In this document: positions 24,970-37,300 of the stretch, in pieces
Position numbering within the stretch: position 1 is the stretch's first letter
How the letters are laid out: each line of letters starts with the position of its first letter
DNA from: Linepithema humile
Lineage: Eukaryota; Arthropoda; Insecta; Hymenoptera; Formicidae
Direction: 5' to 3'
Length of the DNA: 64,000 bases
NCBI RefSeq assembly: GCF_040581485.1
Contig: NC_090130.1
Span: 27,877,418 to 27,941,417, forward strand
Program-made: the position numbers and the translations under genes
The notes under the pieces: model-generated
What the model was told of the DNA's origin: nothing
Seen by the model: only the letters and a program-made list of their open reading frames with translations
Databases searched by the model: none

Positions 24970-25217
24970 ATACAGGGTGCTTCATACCAACCATATCATC
25001 CGTTAATAGCAGATTTCTGAGGTTTCTCATATTGTAATGGTATAAAAATCAATATGCGACGTGCATAATTTTGTAAATTTTTGACATTCTGATTATTCAA
25101 CTTTAAACACTTTCCATTTAAAAATTATTGTAGCCTCGAGATTTTCATTAAAAAATTTTTGTTTCTACAGGAATCTGTTATTAACGGGTAATGATAGGTT
25201 GATCTGGAACACTGTAT
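24970..25217. mobile_element. 248-bp inverted-repeat element with TACAGGGTG-type ends
   Basis: Arms 24970-25020 and 25168-25217 are imperfect reverse complements over about 50 bp, including a shared CCGTTAAT-AGCAGAT block. The core is about 147 bp and has no ORF. The ends (ATACAGGGTGCTTC / ATACAGTGTTCC) resemble the 13626 element. A nonautonomous DNA-transposon remnant is likely. Confidence 0.5.
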
Positions 25218-28200
25218 GTTTAATACGGTAATATTTAATGCGTGATATGAAGTTTTTATCAAATACGTTTTACGTAAGCAGTTAAATAACATATCCTTTT
25301 GGTATTACCGATATCGATGATGTTATTACAAATTCTTCTTAAGATGCTAGTCAAGTCCAATCCAGCTATTCGAAAATCTAGATAAATCTAATTAAAAAAT
25401 TTTTTTGTATTGTAATAGTTACAAATTTTTACAAATTGTTACAAAGAATTTAGTTATAAAGGATTTCTATCTAGTTTATTTGCGCTTTAATCGATTCAAT
25501 TGAGTGGCTGCAATTTTTTTATTGTTCTAACTCGAATACAGGCAGATTCAGAACTGTCTGTGAATTTGACCTACCATATTCCGTCGCCATTAAGACATCC
25601 ATCAGTCTTATGCCTTTGTCAGATTAATCAAACAATACATCACCTTGATTGTATTGCTGAAATAGACGCTTGATTGTCGTGATTATGGGGGAGCTACAAA
25701 CGAGCCCGTGTGATATATTTCAGAGCACTTATGATATATAACGGGTATGATTATTATGCGTAGATACGTTTGAGAAGTGTTTTGGAGCTTTCTAATATTA
25801 AATTGAGTCTATGTTTGTTAAAGATCTGTTATTAAAATTTAAATCAAAGCTTTTACTTGCTATATGCGCATATGAACATGTAATTCTATTAATCATTGTT
25901 ATCATTAAAAATTAGCGGAAAATAAATGATCTATGTGCATTATTCTTTGTGAAATTTTATCGATTTTTATCGTACAGAAATGTTGGAGCATTAATAATTT
26001 TAACTAACTAGCTGTAGTAAGTAAAAATCTTTCCTTGAATTAAGGCACAGACGCTCATAAATAATGCAATATTATTTATCACATAACTTAAAGTGGTTTT
26101 TACTTTAATAGAATTTTAATTAAGGCTTAATCACTAAGACATTGGATGTTAAATTTTAAAAGTCGTGAAAATTTTCAATTTAAAATGAATTTCTACAATG
26201 TTGTCGATAAAGTGAAATTGACTTCACATTTCTCTAAACACAATAATATGTATATATTTACGCTTCGTTAATTTTAGAATATATTATTATTTTATTAGAG
26301 CAGTGAAGAACTTTCGTTAAGTTTCTGAAAATATCTGGATTAAAATAAGGAAAATTGCGCATAGAAATGAAATATGACGTTCAGAACGTCGCAGAGAGAT
26401 TATTGCGTCCCTTATTACTATCAATTAAAGGATTCCGCTTGGGCGTATAATGCGTCCTGCGCCATTTCGGCTTTTCCGGAATGAAAAGGTTGCGAACTTG
26501 TAATCTCGTTAGGACGTAAAACTGGAAGTTTGCGACTTCATAAATTCAATCTCACGCGTCCGTATATAGTCGTTATTAAATTAAGCGCGGGCGCGTTCCA
26601 TGTCTGTTCTATCGATATTAGTTTGCGCTTGAAACGGAATTAATGTAAAAGTAATGCGGAGCCTGAATTAACGCGTAATTGAGATATAATTCATTTCTGA
26701 ATGTTATATTTTCATAAAATTTAAAAAATATATTGCTTTTTCCGCGTAGAAGCTACTCGAAGAAATATTATATCAATAAATTTAGATACCACGAAAAAAG
26801 ATATCCAAGCGTAGATATATTTCAAAATAATCAGATATTACTCTAATATCAGATAGTTTTCTAAACAATAAGCGTGTTTTTTTTTCAAATGATAAGACAT
26901 TATATTAATATTTCAAATCTGTTTTAATTTAAAAGAATTTTGAAAGTTGTATTCTCACGGTTTTTAATTTTTTTATATTAAATATTTCTACCATGCAAGT
27001 TTTAAATTACATTTAAAGTTAATAACAAAGTATGTAATTTAAAGAAAGTGCATTAGTTTTTTAATTTTACAATTAAAAACTTGTTAAATTAGGATTAACG
27101 TTTGATTAGAAACTCAATGTGTTGCCTCAACTGTCTTTTAGTAGACACAGTCCTGGGATCCCGATATACCGTGTGGGCAACGTTAGGTTAAACCGTTACT
27201 CCGGCATGTCGCTTCACCTTTATCGTAGACGGAAATACAGATACCCAGCATTCACTATGTGCATGCATAGCTGCGTCTTTCTCGACACAGATTCTTTCGC
27301 GATCACGCGACGATTGTCGCAATCAAATATCTAATTTCAGGCAGAGATTCTATATAGCGTCGATAATTAAAAAAAGACCAAATTTAATATTCAAATTGCG
27401 GCACGTGTTCACTCTGTTAAATTGTAATGTCAAATGCACATCTACGTTCTGAATTCAGTAATGCGGTCGGCTTTTCGCAATGTTTGTTTCCGCGAAAGTT
27501 TCCTACGATACAAAGTTTGTTTCTAAGTGGCTAATCAACCGAAATTACATCGCACGATTGCATTTCCGTGGAAAATATTTGCGTACGGCGAGAGGAAAAA
27601 AAAAGCATGAGCATACACAAATCGTAGTATTCGAAACGAAGCGTACACTGATGTTTCAACGCGTGGAGTATGATAGATACGATCCAAAACTACGGGAACA
27701 GATGTACCGGCGTCCGGAAAGTGATTTATCATACAGCCGGCTCGACCGGCCCACCAAACTTTACGTTGGAGGATTTTTCTCGATATTATACCATGTACGG
27801 GGTGTCATAAAAAATCGTATAGATCAATCGGGTAATCCATGAATTGTCTGCAAAAATGTTGCGGTTGTCAAATTTTTGTAAGCGCCATAAAAACATGAAT
27901 AACACATGAAATAACAGTTCGGATTATTGGCGTTTTAATGTCAAATTTTAAAGTCTCTGCACACACAAAAGCTTTTTGCACTTAATGGATGTCAATATAC
28001 AACGTTGCTAAAATATTCGGACACTGCATTTGTATGAGAATATTTATAATGGATATCTGTTGTCAGTTGTAAAATTACGTAGTTAAGCTTGTTGTCGAAA
28101 ATGTGATCTTTAGAAAATAATTCAAAAATACTCATTTTATGTTTATTTAACACAACAGTCATTTTCGTTCATTTCAGACGTGCATACGTTTATACGATCA

Positions 28201-31200
28201 TCTTTTTCCTTTGTTCTGACGTGAAAATCTCATTTGTCCAAGCGTTTTAGTAACATTTTATAATTGCTCGCAACGTGAAATTAAAAAGCGAGCCCTGTGC
28301 GCGTAGTTTTTGTCGGAGCACCTCGTATAATGCGCCGTACACTCCTGCGGGATTCGCATGCCACGCACTCGTACTGGAAGTAGATCCTTTACTCAAGGGG
28401 GTATCTCGAGTTGGAATACCATGCGGGAGGAGCCTGAGGCGAGGTCAGGATCCGCCAGAGGATAGTCGCGAACGCGAGCTGCGAGTAGCGATAGCGCTGA
28501 TACTTTCGTGCGTCGAATAATTAATGGCGTGTATTAAACTTTGGTAATTTCTGTTGTACGCAACGTAGCGGCAATTTCAATTTTATTGTCAGCAATTTTC
28601 TGATGAAGTATTAAATCGTTTACGTTGTTGAAAACAGTGAAAAACAAATCATCATATAAATGAAACGTAGCAAACGTTCGTATTTATCAAAACAAATATT
28701 TCGAAGAAATGAGTAAATTTATTGAGTTCTTTATGTTGAACGTCAAAATATTGGCGGTTGAAGAGAACATTCTGAAAAAATGTGAATAATCAAAAATACA
28801 TTTGTACATTTTTATTTTATATTATCGTATTATGTTTTGTTTTTCTCTACATTTATAGAGATTTTAAAATACGAAATCAAAATTTTGCGATAAAAACAAA
28901 GGATTTATTACGAAATGTAGCATGTATCACACACATTTTGTTTCACACACATTTTTATTTTAAAACATATTTCTGCTTTTAATTTTGCATTTAAATGTTT
29001 GTAAACATATTTTTTCGTTTTTATTCTTTTGATCCGGTATATAACTAATATATAAATGATACAATACGTTAAGATAAATTCATGTAGATGTCTGCAAATA
29101 TGTATGTGCCGTTTTCAAATATGCTCAAGTATTGTGAGATCCGCGGCTTCGTAAGAGTACTAACAATTCTGAAGATGCTTTAACAATTGCTAACAATTCT
29201 GAAGACAGCGGCGCTTTAACAAGCATCCGTGCTTCAAAATGTACAATTGAGTATTGGGTCGAGGGCCATTGCTACCTGCGCGCGATTTCCTACGCATAGC
29301 GGCCGCATGGTCGATGACCCAAAGGATGTGCTAACGGATTGTAACATGCGACCGAATAAAGAGAGAGACTCTCGAAGACGTCGCTCGTGAATGCCTTCCG
29401 GCAACGCGATTAATGACTTTGTTAGGTTCGTTGCTCATTTAGCATTAAATATCAAAAATATAGTTCACTATGCAGTGTATTAGATCTAATCAGCTTTTAT
29501 AGCAATTTCTCAATTTTTTACATTTTTAACTACTTTTATATTTCAATTTGTAAATATGTTTGAGCAAAATTTATTTCAAATTGGATAAATAATAACATAT
29601 TTATTTGCACTTTTAAAGTTTAATTTTAAAAAAAAAAAAAAAAAAAGCCTCTTTTTACTTTTAATCGCTTAAAAGCTTAAAAGTATTGCTTGTCTGGTTC
29701 TCAACGTTTTTGTGAAGATAGTAATCCATAATAATACAATAATATTTCTATAAATAAAAGACGTATTTATATATTACTTTTGCGTTTATCTAAAAAAGTT
29801 GAAGAAATTAAGATTATAAATTAATTTAAACAATTTAAATGCCCAAACTGTCCTCGAATATCACAGCCTTACGTGAAATTATTGATAACTTTTCCGAGAT
29901 ACCAAACGCCAGTGATATTTTCTCGCGTTTGAAATAAGAAGTGCTCGTAACTGTTATATACACATGTGCATATATCATTTTTGGTACACCTTGTACATAC
30001 ATATATAAATATATATGTGCACCGCGCGACCATACACATAGGTAGTCCTGTCACGCACGTCGTGCGCAGTCCTGACCACATCGCGGCTCTGCGCCGTGTG
30101 CACGGTCCATATATGCAGCACTAGGTGCACTCCCGTATATCAGCGCGCATTCTCTCGCATATAGACACGCACACAAGCATACGCAGTCATATCCTCGCGA
30201 GTTGGCACGTGTATTTGCGGCAGGCGTGCACTATTCGCTCGCACACTTTTGTGCCGACGGTCCCGCGTAACCGTATGCTGGCGCGCCCAAACAAGCCGAG
30301 GTGTTCATGCCGGAGCCTGAAATAGAAGCGTGTGATAAGGGGAAACAGGAAGAGAGAATAGGGAAAATAGGCGACAGCACGCTGTATTTTATGAGTGGAT
30401 GACGAGAGTACACGTATATAGAAATAATGATCAAAGCTTATCATGCTTTGCACGGAACGTGCCTGTTTATATACTACAAATAGTGGATTATTATTAAATA
30501 ATTATATTTTATTGTTGTATTCATTGCGATTATTATTCCTTTTAAAAAGCGGAAGAATATTAGAAATTTTATTATTTGTGATGACTCTTAAAACAAATTT
30601 TACTTTTAAATTAGATAACAAAGAGTCAAAAAAAGGAATAAAAAATTATTTGACGTGTTTATTGGTCTAAAATACTCAAAATGTGTGTGTTTTTAAATAG
30701 AAAATTTAGTAAAGGGAACAATTAACATATAAATTAATGTTTATGCAATGCACATGTTGCATATATGTATTGTACTTGTTTTTATAATGAAAAGCGTGTT
30801 CTAATTAGGATCATGCTTTAATGAGGTTTATGCTAATAACATAATTATTCGTTGATGCTGTCGAGCCTATCGACGACGGGATGCACCACGCAATGCGGAA
30901 TCCTCATAAAAATCTGCGTACCGTTAACGGAAAGGAGATCAACGATCAGTCGCACGGCGACTTTCGCATCGGGTTACTCGTTTCGTTCTTGTAAACTTTT
31001 TGCTTGTTTTATTGAGCAGTAAAGCGAAATATCTCATCTAAAAGTTCGATGTTCGGGATTCAATGTCGCGCGCGCGTTTATCCGCTTGCGGTCGCCGCTG
31101 TCGCGCTGAAACGAGAGTGAAAAAGGCATGAAGTAATAGAATTTAATGAATAGGGTAAGAGGGGCGGAAGGGAAGGGTCGTATACGAGCACGAAATCCTC

Positions 31201-33299
31201 TCGACGGCAGAAACGATCGAATGACTATCGTATCGTCGCTTTTTATTCCCTTCGAGGAAATAGAGTTACACGTGTCGTCTCACACAGATTATCGTGGAGT
31301 CATCACAACTCCAAATCCCTCACGGATTGAATAAATTTCTTTCTCCAATTCGCGCACGGAAATTATTTGTATTTAAATTATTTATTTTATCAGTGACAAA
31401 TTCTTAATTTTCTAAGTAGTACAGAAAATTTCTCGACTCTATCAACTGGTAAAAGTCGCAGATAGATATCAGATTAATCCTACTAGTAATAAATTCCTTT
31501 TTGAACAGAAATTTGTTTCGAATTTATACAAGATGCACATCTATTCACATGATTTATTTTATTACATTAATAATAAATGTGTTCAATGTTTTGAGTAATG
31601 TAAGAATTTCTTGAAAATGGAAATAACTCTTCCAAGCCGATTATTCCCTGAACTGATGAAATACGTATAAATATTAAGTACCAATGAATAATTTATTACG
31701 TTAAATTAATAATAATTAATTGGTAATTTTTTAAGTAGCGCAAGATTTTTGCGAAAATAAATTTCTAATGAATATAATTTGATGATTTTATAAATTAATA
31801 AGACAGTTTGATGGTTTTATTATATTAATACCAGTAATGAATTTTCTACCGATTTAGATGATAGATTCTGATCTCTTAATATATGAATAATTTGTCACAT
31901 TATATTAATAGTTTCTAATATAACAATTAAACAAGTTTCTTATAATTTCGCAAGAATTCCTTGAAAATGGAAAATTTTTCGAGATCGGCGAGTAAAACCG
32001 GACTAAACCGGTGCCGGTAAAACTCACGGATTGCTATTGGATTAATGTCGGTAATATCTAGAAAGGGAACGCAATCGAAGATAGCGCGTTTACGGCTGTT
32101 TTTCTTGTCAGGAATAACGGCCTGACGTTATTCCGGCATCTTTTGTGTAAAAAGAACCGCTTCCGGCGACGTAGCCGTGGTAAAATAGCAATCGCGCGAA
32201 AGCCAACGGCGATATAAATCGTGCAGAGCTCGAGGAAAGCCGAGCTGTAAAACAATTGTATACAATCGTGATGTAGCATTTTTTTTATTTTATTAGTAAT
32301 TGTCAATGCACCCTATTGTTCGCTTTTACAAAGGTTTAACTCCGTCAAGTTTAGCACAAATCAATTTAGTATTCATTCAGTTATAGTCGATTTTGTTATA
32401 GTGAAATATTGAATTTCTTTGTAAATATATTTGCTTGCGAAGTATTTTGATTGTGAACAGTTTAAACTTTTTAAAACTAATATATTATGGATTTTATAAT
32501 TTTCTTATTATTAGATCTTTGAATGTTACATAAAAATATTTTTTACTTTTTATTATATTTATATTGATATTTTTTATTATTAATTTAAGAGTGCAAAATT
32601 AGTTATAATATTGTATATTCATATGTATATTGCATATGAATATCTTATGAATTAAATTGATTAAATGATTATATGTACGCTATTTATGTAAACTAAAACA
32701 ATTCTAGCAGACTGTGTTAAATCTCAAGCGCAAATTATACCATGCGTTACAATTATGCGGTTTAATATTACACTTTCAACGTTTGTTTTCATACACACTT
32801 TTGCATATTCACTTACGACAAGGAAAGAACGCGATAAATGTAAAAATATTGTGAAAATTTCTACACCGACGTAAAAAAATCATCAGCAATATTTCTTTTA
32901 ATGTTAGTGATCATTGCAAATGCTTTATCGATCGGTGAATAATTGCTAATTATTATTATATAAATGAGAGAAAATAGATTACAACTCAATATCTTATTCG
33001 GTTATATTTTGATTTTCGGCACTATGGAAAATATGTACAACCGCCGTCCATTCTTGGAACTCCTAAGAATACAAACACATTCTTTCTACTTCAAGGTTAT
33101 CCGTACCGAGCGCTGCGCACGGTAAAATAGTCGTTGTCTGATATTCGAAGAGATTTGTGCGTGTTATCTCAGTATCGCGTTAGCTTTATTCGTACTCGAG
33201 TGTAGCGCAGCAAACGCGCTTCCAACGTTCTTGTTGACTAGAATTACGTTATCATTTTCAATTTATAGGAATCAATATTTAATGAGATTAGGTTATTAA

Positions 33300-33302
<3 letters not shown>
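25218..33302. other. Long gene-free stretch
   Basis: The stretch is mostly AT-rich. CpG-rich patches lie near 26440-26640, 27120-27330, 28275-28520, 29220-29410, 30030-30330 and 30860-31110. A local duplication lies at 29161-29206 and an A homopolymer at about 29628-29646. The longest ORF, 27480-27842 (120 codons), has no recognisable domain and no splice context. Nothing here can be called a gene. Confidence 0.45.
29161..29206. repeat. Short tandem duplication
   Basis: TAACAATTCTGAAGA occurs twice, at about 29161 and 29192, and GCTTTAACA also recurs after each copy. This is a local duplication of a unit of about 31-36 bp. Confidence 0.6.

Positions 33303-33338
<36 letters not shown>
33303..33338. 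repeat. (CT)n microsatellite
   Basis: About 16 uninterrupted CT units end 18 bp before the left arm of the inverted repeat at 33356. This may be a slippage-prone flank of that element. Confidence 0.8.
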
Positions 33339-33355
33339 ACGACAAAGCGCTTAGT

Positions 33356-33566
33356 GGACTCTTTGGGTGACTATTTGCAGCGTCGATTAACTTTAACCGA
33401 CGGTACAAACTTGTCGACAGAATTGCTAACATTAAGAGTGAAATATCGTTATCGAAGAAGAAAAATTTTAAACTTTGATCATATTTCATTCATGTTGGCA
33501 ATTTTGCCGACAAGTTTGAACCGTAGGTTAAAGTTAATCGACGCTGGAAATAATCACTCTTTGTCC
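33356..33566. mobile_element. 211-bp foldback element with ~73-bp inverted arms
   Basis: Arms 33356-33430 and 33494-33566 are reverse complements at roughly 80-85% identity, with a 63-bp loop. The longest perfect run includes CAGCGTCGATTAACTTTAAC. The arms are read as similar peptides in chance ORFs on both strands, which explains the paired short ORFs. It could be a MITE or a hairpin RNA source. No family was recognised. Confidence 0.55.
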
Positions 33567-33659
33567 TGAATTTTGCTACCCCCTAGCGATTTGCGTGTGA
33601 ACCTTTGTAACGCGTCTCCACTAGTCGCCAATTGTCCATTTTCGCACGTAGATGAATTT

Positions 33660-34280
33660 CGAAAGGCTTGAGAAAAAATTCGAACAATTATCATAACTAT
33701 GTTGAAAGTAAGTATCTCACGAATGATAGTGATCTTTATCTCGATGCGATTAGCGGAGATTTCGTCAAATTTCTTTCCTCGACGAATGGCTTGACGATGT
33801 CTTGGCTACTTAACCTCGCGTGCATCTGCGTATCTGTGAATCCTCGCGTATGCATAAATTTCAAGAGAAATATCGGGCAATTATATCGCGATTGCATCGT
33901 GTTTGAAATGTGATGGTGAATAATGTGATACATTATGATTTATAGATCACTATATATGGATGTCATCATGAGTGCCGCATAAAGTTTCGGGCGATTATAC
34001 AAGTATAGTGTCGCGAATATGAACCGCTGGTGTATCAGCGCGTTCGTTAATCGGCGAGCAACAACTGCTGCGTTTACACGAATTTCGGGAGTGTCGAAGA
34101 AAAGTATCGGTCGTAGTTTTATCATGATTACGTTCTGTTTTTAATGTTGTGAGTTTCGCGAGTGATAGTGAGTATACTAAATGTATTACCGCATGTAAAT
34201 ATTCGCGGGAGTGTCGAAAAAAGTATCGGGCGATTGCTAAATTTAGATTGTCGCGAGTGCCGTGAGTGAATGATGATTAA
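33660..34280. repeat. Degenerate repeat region upstream of a candidate exon
   Basis: Related motifs recur. GGGAGTGTCGAA-AAAAGTATCGG occurs at 34087-34110 and 34207-34229, 120 bp apart. CGGGCGATT followed by GTGTCGCGA-like sequence recurs near 33990 and 34228. The copies are diverged, so this is an old tandem array or a cluster of binding sites. Confidence 0.4.
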
Positions 34281-34313
34281 TCATCGAGGGAAAATCGAAT
34301 CTTTGGATACGAA

Positions 34314-34366
34314 ATGGAACGGGCAGGACATCAATGGACGGAAGACAAACAGCGGCACGACGACTG
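34314..34366 (+). other. Candidate first coding exon of an unidentified gene
   Basis: ATG at 34314 opens 17 codons plus two bases and ends at a strong donor, ACTG followed by GTGAGT (34367). The exon ends in phase 2, the same as the candidate at 20248-20285 and compatible with the 42-nt exon at 57419. The encoded stretch is hydrophilic and not recognisable. It may be an alternative first exon of one long + strand gene, or a noncoding exon. Confidence 0.25.
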
Positions 34367-37300
34367 GTGAGTCTATGCGTTAATTATAATTATATATTAA
34401 ATTTATCTTTGAAATAATTTAATATGATTTTATACAACAATAAAATCTCGTTTTTTATAAGTACATATAATGATAACTAAGAAATATTCATTAATATTTT
34501 TATTAAAAAGTTTTTATATTTCCACAATTTTTATATTACTTTATTTATATGAAAATAATATAAGAACAAAAACGTATATTGGCACATTATATTTTATATT
34601 AAAAATGTGCGCACAGAATTTTATTTTACTTATGAATTGTAAATTAGCGAAAATAGAATTATTATTATCGAGTATCGCTGATATAAGTATCAATCTGACC
34701 CAATCGATATATAACGAGATAGACATTAATTGACCACCGGCATTAACGGTTCAATTATTTTATGACTATCTGCATGTGTGTGTAGCATGACCAGATATTG
34801 ATTCCGGTTTTTTGTTTGTTTTTTTTTTTACGATGTAACGGAAATTCGTGACGCAAAATATTTGCCGTTATCAGTCAAACGCAAATCACGAACTAAAAAT
34901 TTCGGACAAAACTACGTTCGAATTTATTTTTGTTAGACTGTACCTATCAATTACTTTTATTAAACGAGCTCTTCCATTGCGACGTGTTGATGAAAATCTA
35001 TATCGACTGTCGGGATAAAGTTTTACGATTATGTTCATTATATTTTTGCATTTGTTCTTTAGCTCTTTTGGTCCATTCATTTGACATTTGACATTCTTTC
35101 TGTTATATACGATCTCTATCATAACTCTGCAACGATTTGTACGTGTTTTGTTGCCGTTAAATACTTAACTATAAATTATGCGATCATGAGCGCATTAAAT
35201 TCTACTATACTTTATCTATTGAAATTGTTCGCATTACATCATGCGACGCAATAGGCAAATGTAGAGTACGAGAACGAGACTCGGTGTGAGTGTTATTCTT
35301 TGTATCATAGAGTACGATAGATCGCGAGACGTTAGGCCTAGGATAGACACGTAACTCGCCTCATTAAACTCGACTCTCGCTTTTTAAACACGCCTCTGCT
35401 AAGAATGCTCTGCCTTTGCTTGTAGATACCATTTACGCAATACAGGAGATTTCGCTTTATTCATGCTCTAGTGTGAGATCATCTAATTTACGAAATTTCT
35501 TTCATGAAGTAGGATTTCATTCAGTTCATTGTTCCACGAGAAGAGTATTGTTTCGGATACGTCTAGTAATTATTTGCACGAGAATATTTTTCTTCTCTGT
35601 TTTTTACACTTTTACTTTTGTTACTTTCACGATGTGACAAAAAAATTAATGGATAAATAGAAATAAATTTATTCGTAATAAGAAATATTATTAGTGATTA
35701 ATTATATTATAATTAGTCTTTTTTTTTATTTTTTGCGTAATAATATTCTTTGCATCATTACAATTTCTCTTTAAAAGACTTATTTGCGGTTGGAATATCG
35801 AATATTTCTGAATACACATTAACGTATGATAATTTTGTCTACTCGATAATTTTGATCAAAACTAAATGCTGTAAATTTTTCCATTACATATTTCCAATTT
35901 ACATTGCAAATTTACCAGAAATTATAATTATTTTGCATTCTTTTGATGAAATGATATTCCGGTAAACGAATTAAAAGCTGTATACGTATTTTCATGCGCT
36001 TGTGCCACATGATAATCAAAATTAGTACATTGGTACAGCGAAAGATACACACAAAGCATTCCGGCCATAAATACTGATACTTTGGTCTATTTGGGGGAAC
36101 ATTCATTCGAAAATCGCTCATAAAATCCCATTTGCATCGTGGTCGAGGTAAAACCCAAATAAAGCATTATTGCTATTTGCTCGCATTAGTTGTTTCCGAA
36201 TGAGACACTATTAATTCGTAAATATTCTGCCATATCTACTATGCACTTCCGCCGTATTTACATTTGTAAGTCCATATTCATATTCCACATTTAGATAAAC
36301 GTTATTATCTTTAGTTTTGTTTACATCATATAAATCAAAGTCCATAACATTTGTGGAATGTACAAATTGTAGAATCATATATCTTAAAAAAAGGCATGTA
36401 AAATCGATATTCGCATTCATTGTTGCCGTTTTTTCGCGACGCCGATTAATCTCGATGCATGTTGTGCGTTACTTCGTGCTGTCGAGCGATTGTCAGTGCG
36501 AAAGTTGCATACTTTGACGGTTCATATTTGGAAAAAGTTAGTGCAGGTATTTTTTTTATTATTTTTGTATTTTATAAAAGCTAATACGTATATTTCTTTG
36601 TAATTAAAAGAATAAATAGCGCGCGTGTAGCGCACGCTTGTGTGTGTATTAAAAAATACAGATTGTAAACATTTTATAATTCTCGATTGCTCGATTCATG
36701 CTGATCGGAATGCACTCGACAGAAAAATTGCGCGTTTGTATGAATTTTTGATCTTGTTCTTGTCGAGAACGGTTATTCACCGTCGTGGGAATTTCTGTGC
36801 TACGTTGCATAATGAAAGGCGATACAGCCGAGGGAGTAATGTTACTAGCTTTATGGTGCGCGCGTACTCGTTATCTCGACGTCAGTGCACACTCGCGCGT
36901 TACACTTACGATACGATTGCTGAAAACGAAGTTTGCGGAATTGCCGTAACTGAGCAGAAACGGAAGAATGCGCGTCGACCGTTTTTGATGCCGATAACCC
37001 ACGATAACCCTTCGACCCGCGAGCGTTTCACCTGTTCCCTGCGGACGGACATGATGTCGTCCCATTGTTCCGAGCCACGGTCGCTTTGCGACGCTCGTGA
37101 TGTGACGCGATAGAAAGCACGATGAGACGCGCTCTTAAGTGGAACGATACAGCCTCGATATCTCGTCTGAATCGCGCCGTTTAACACTTTAAGCCCTGCA
37201 ATGACGTTGCACAGCGTGACCCGCAAACTTGATTGCATCAACGATGCTGATTAGATCTGACTCTTCGATTTAACCATTTTTCTCTGCTTTGTATTTTAGA

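Noticed and set aside
27480..27842. 120-codon ORF
   Set aside because: No recognisable domain, splice context or neighbouring exons.
36640..37113. 157-codon ORF
   Set aside because: No domain; overlapping open frames on both strands fit high CpG content rather than coding.
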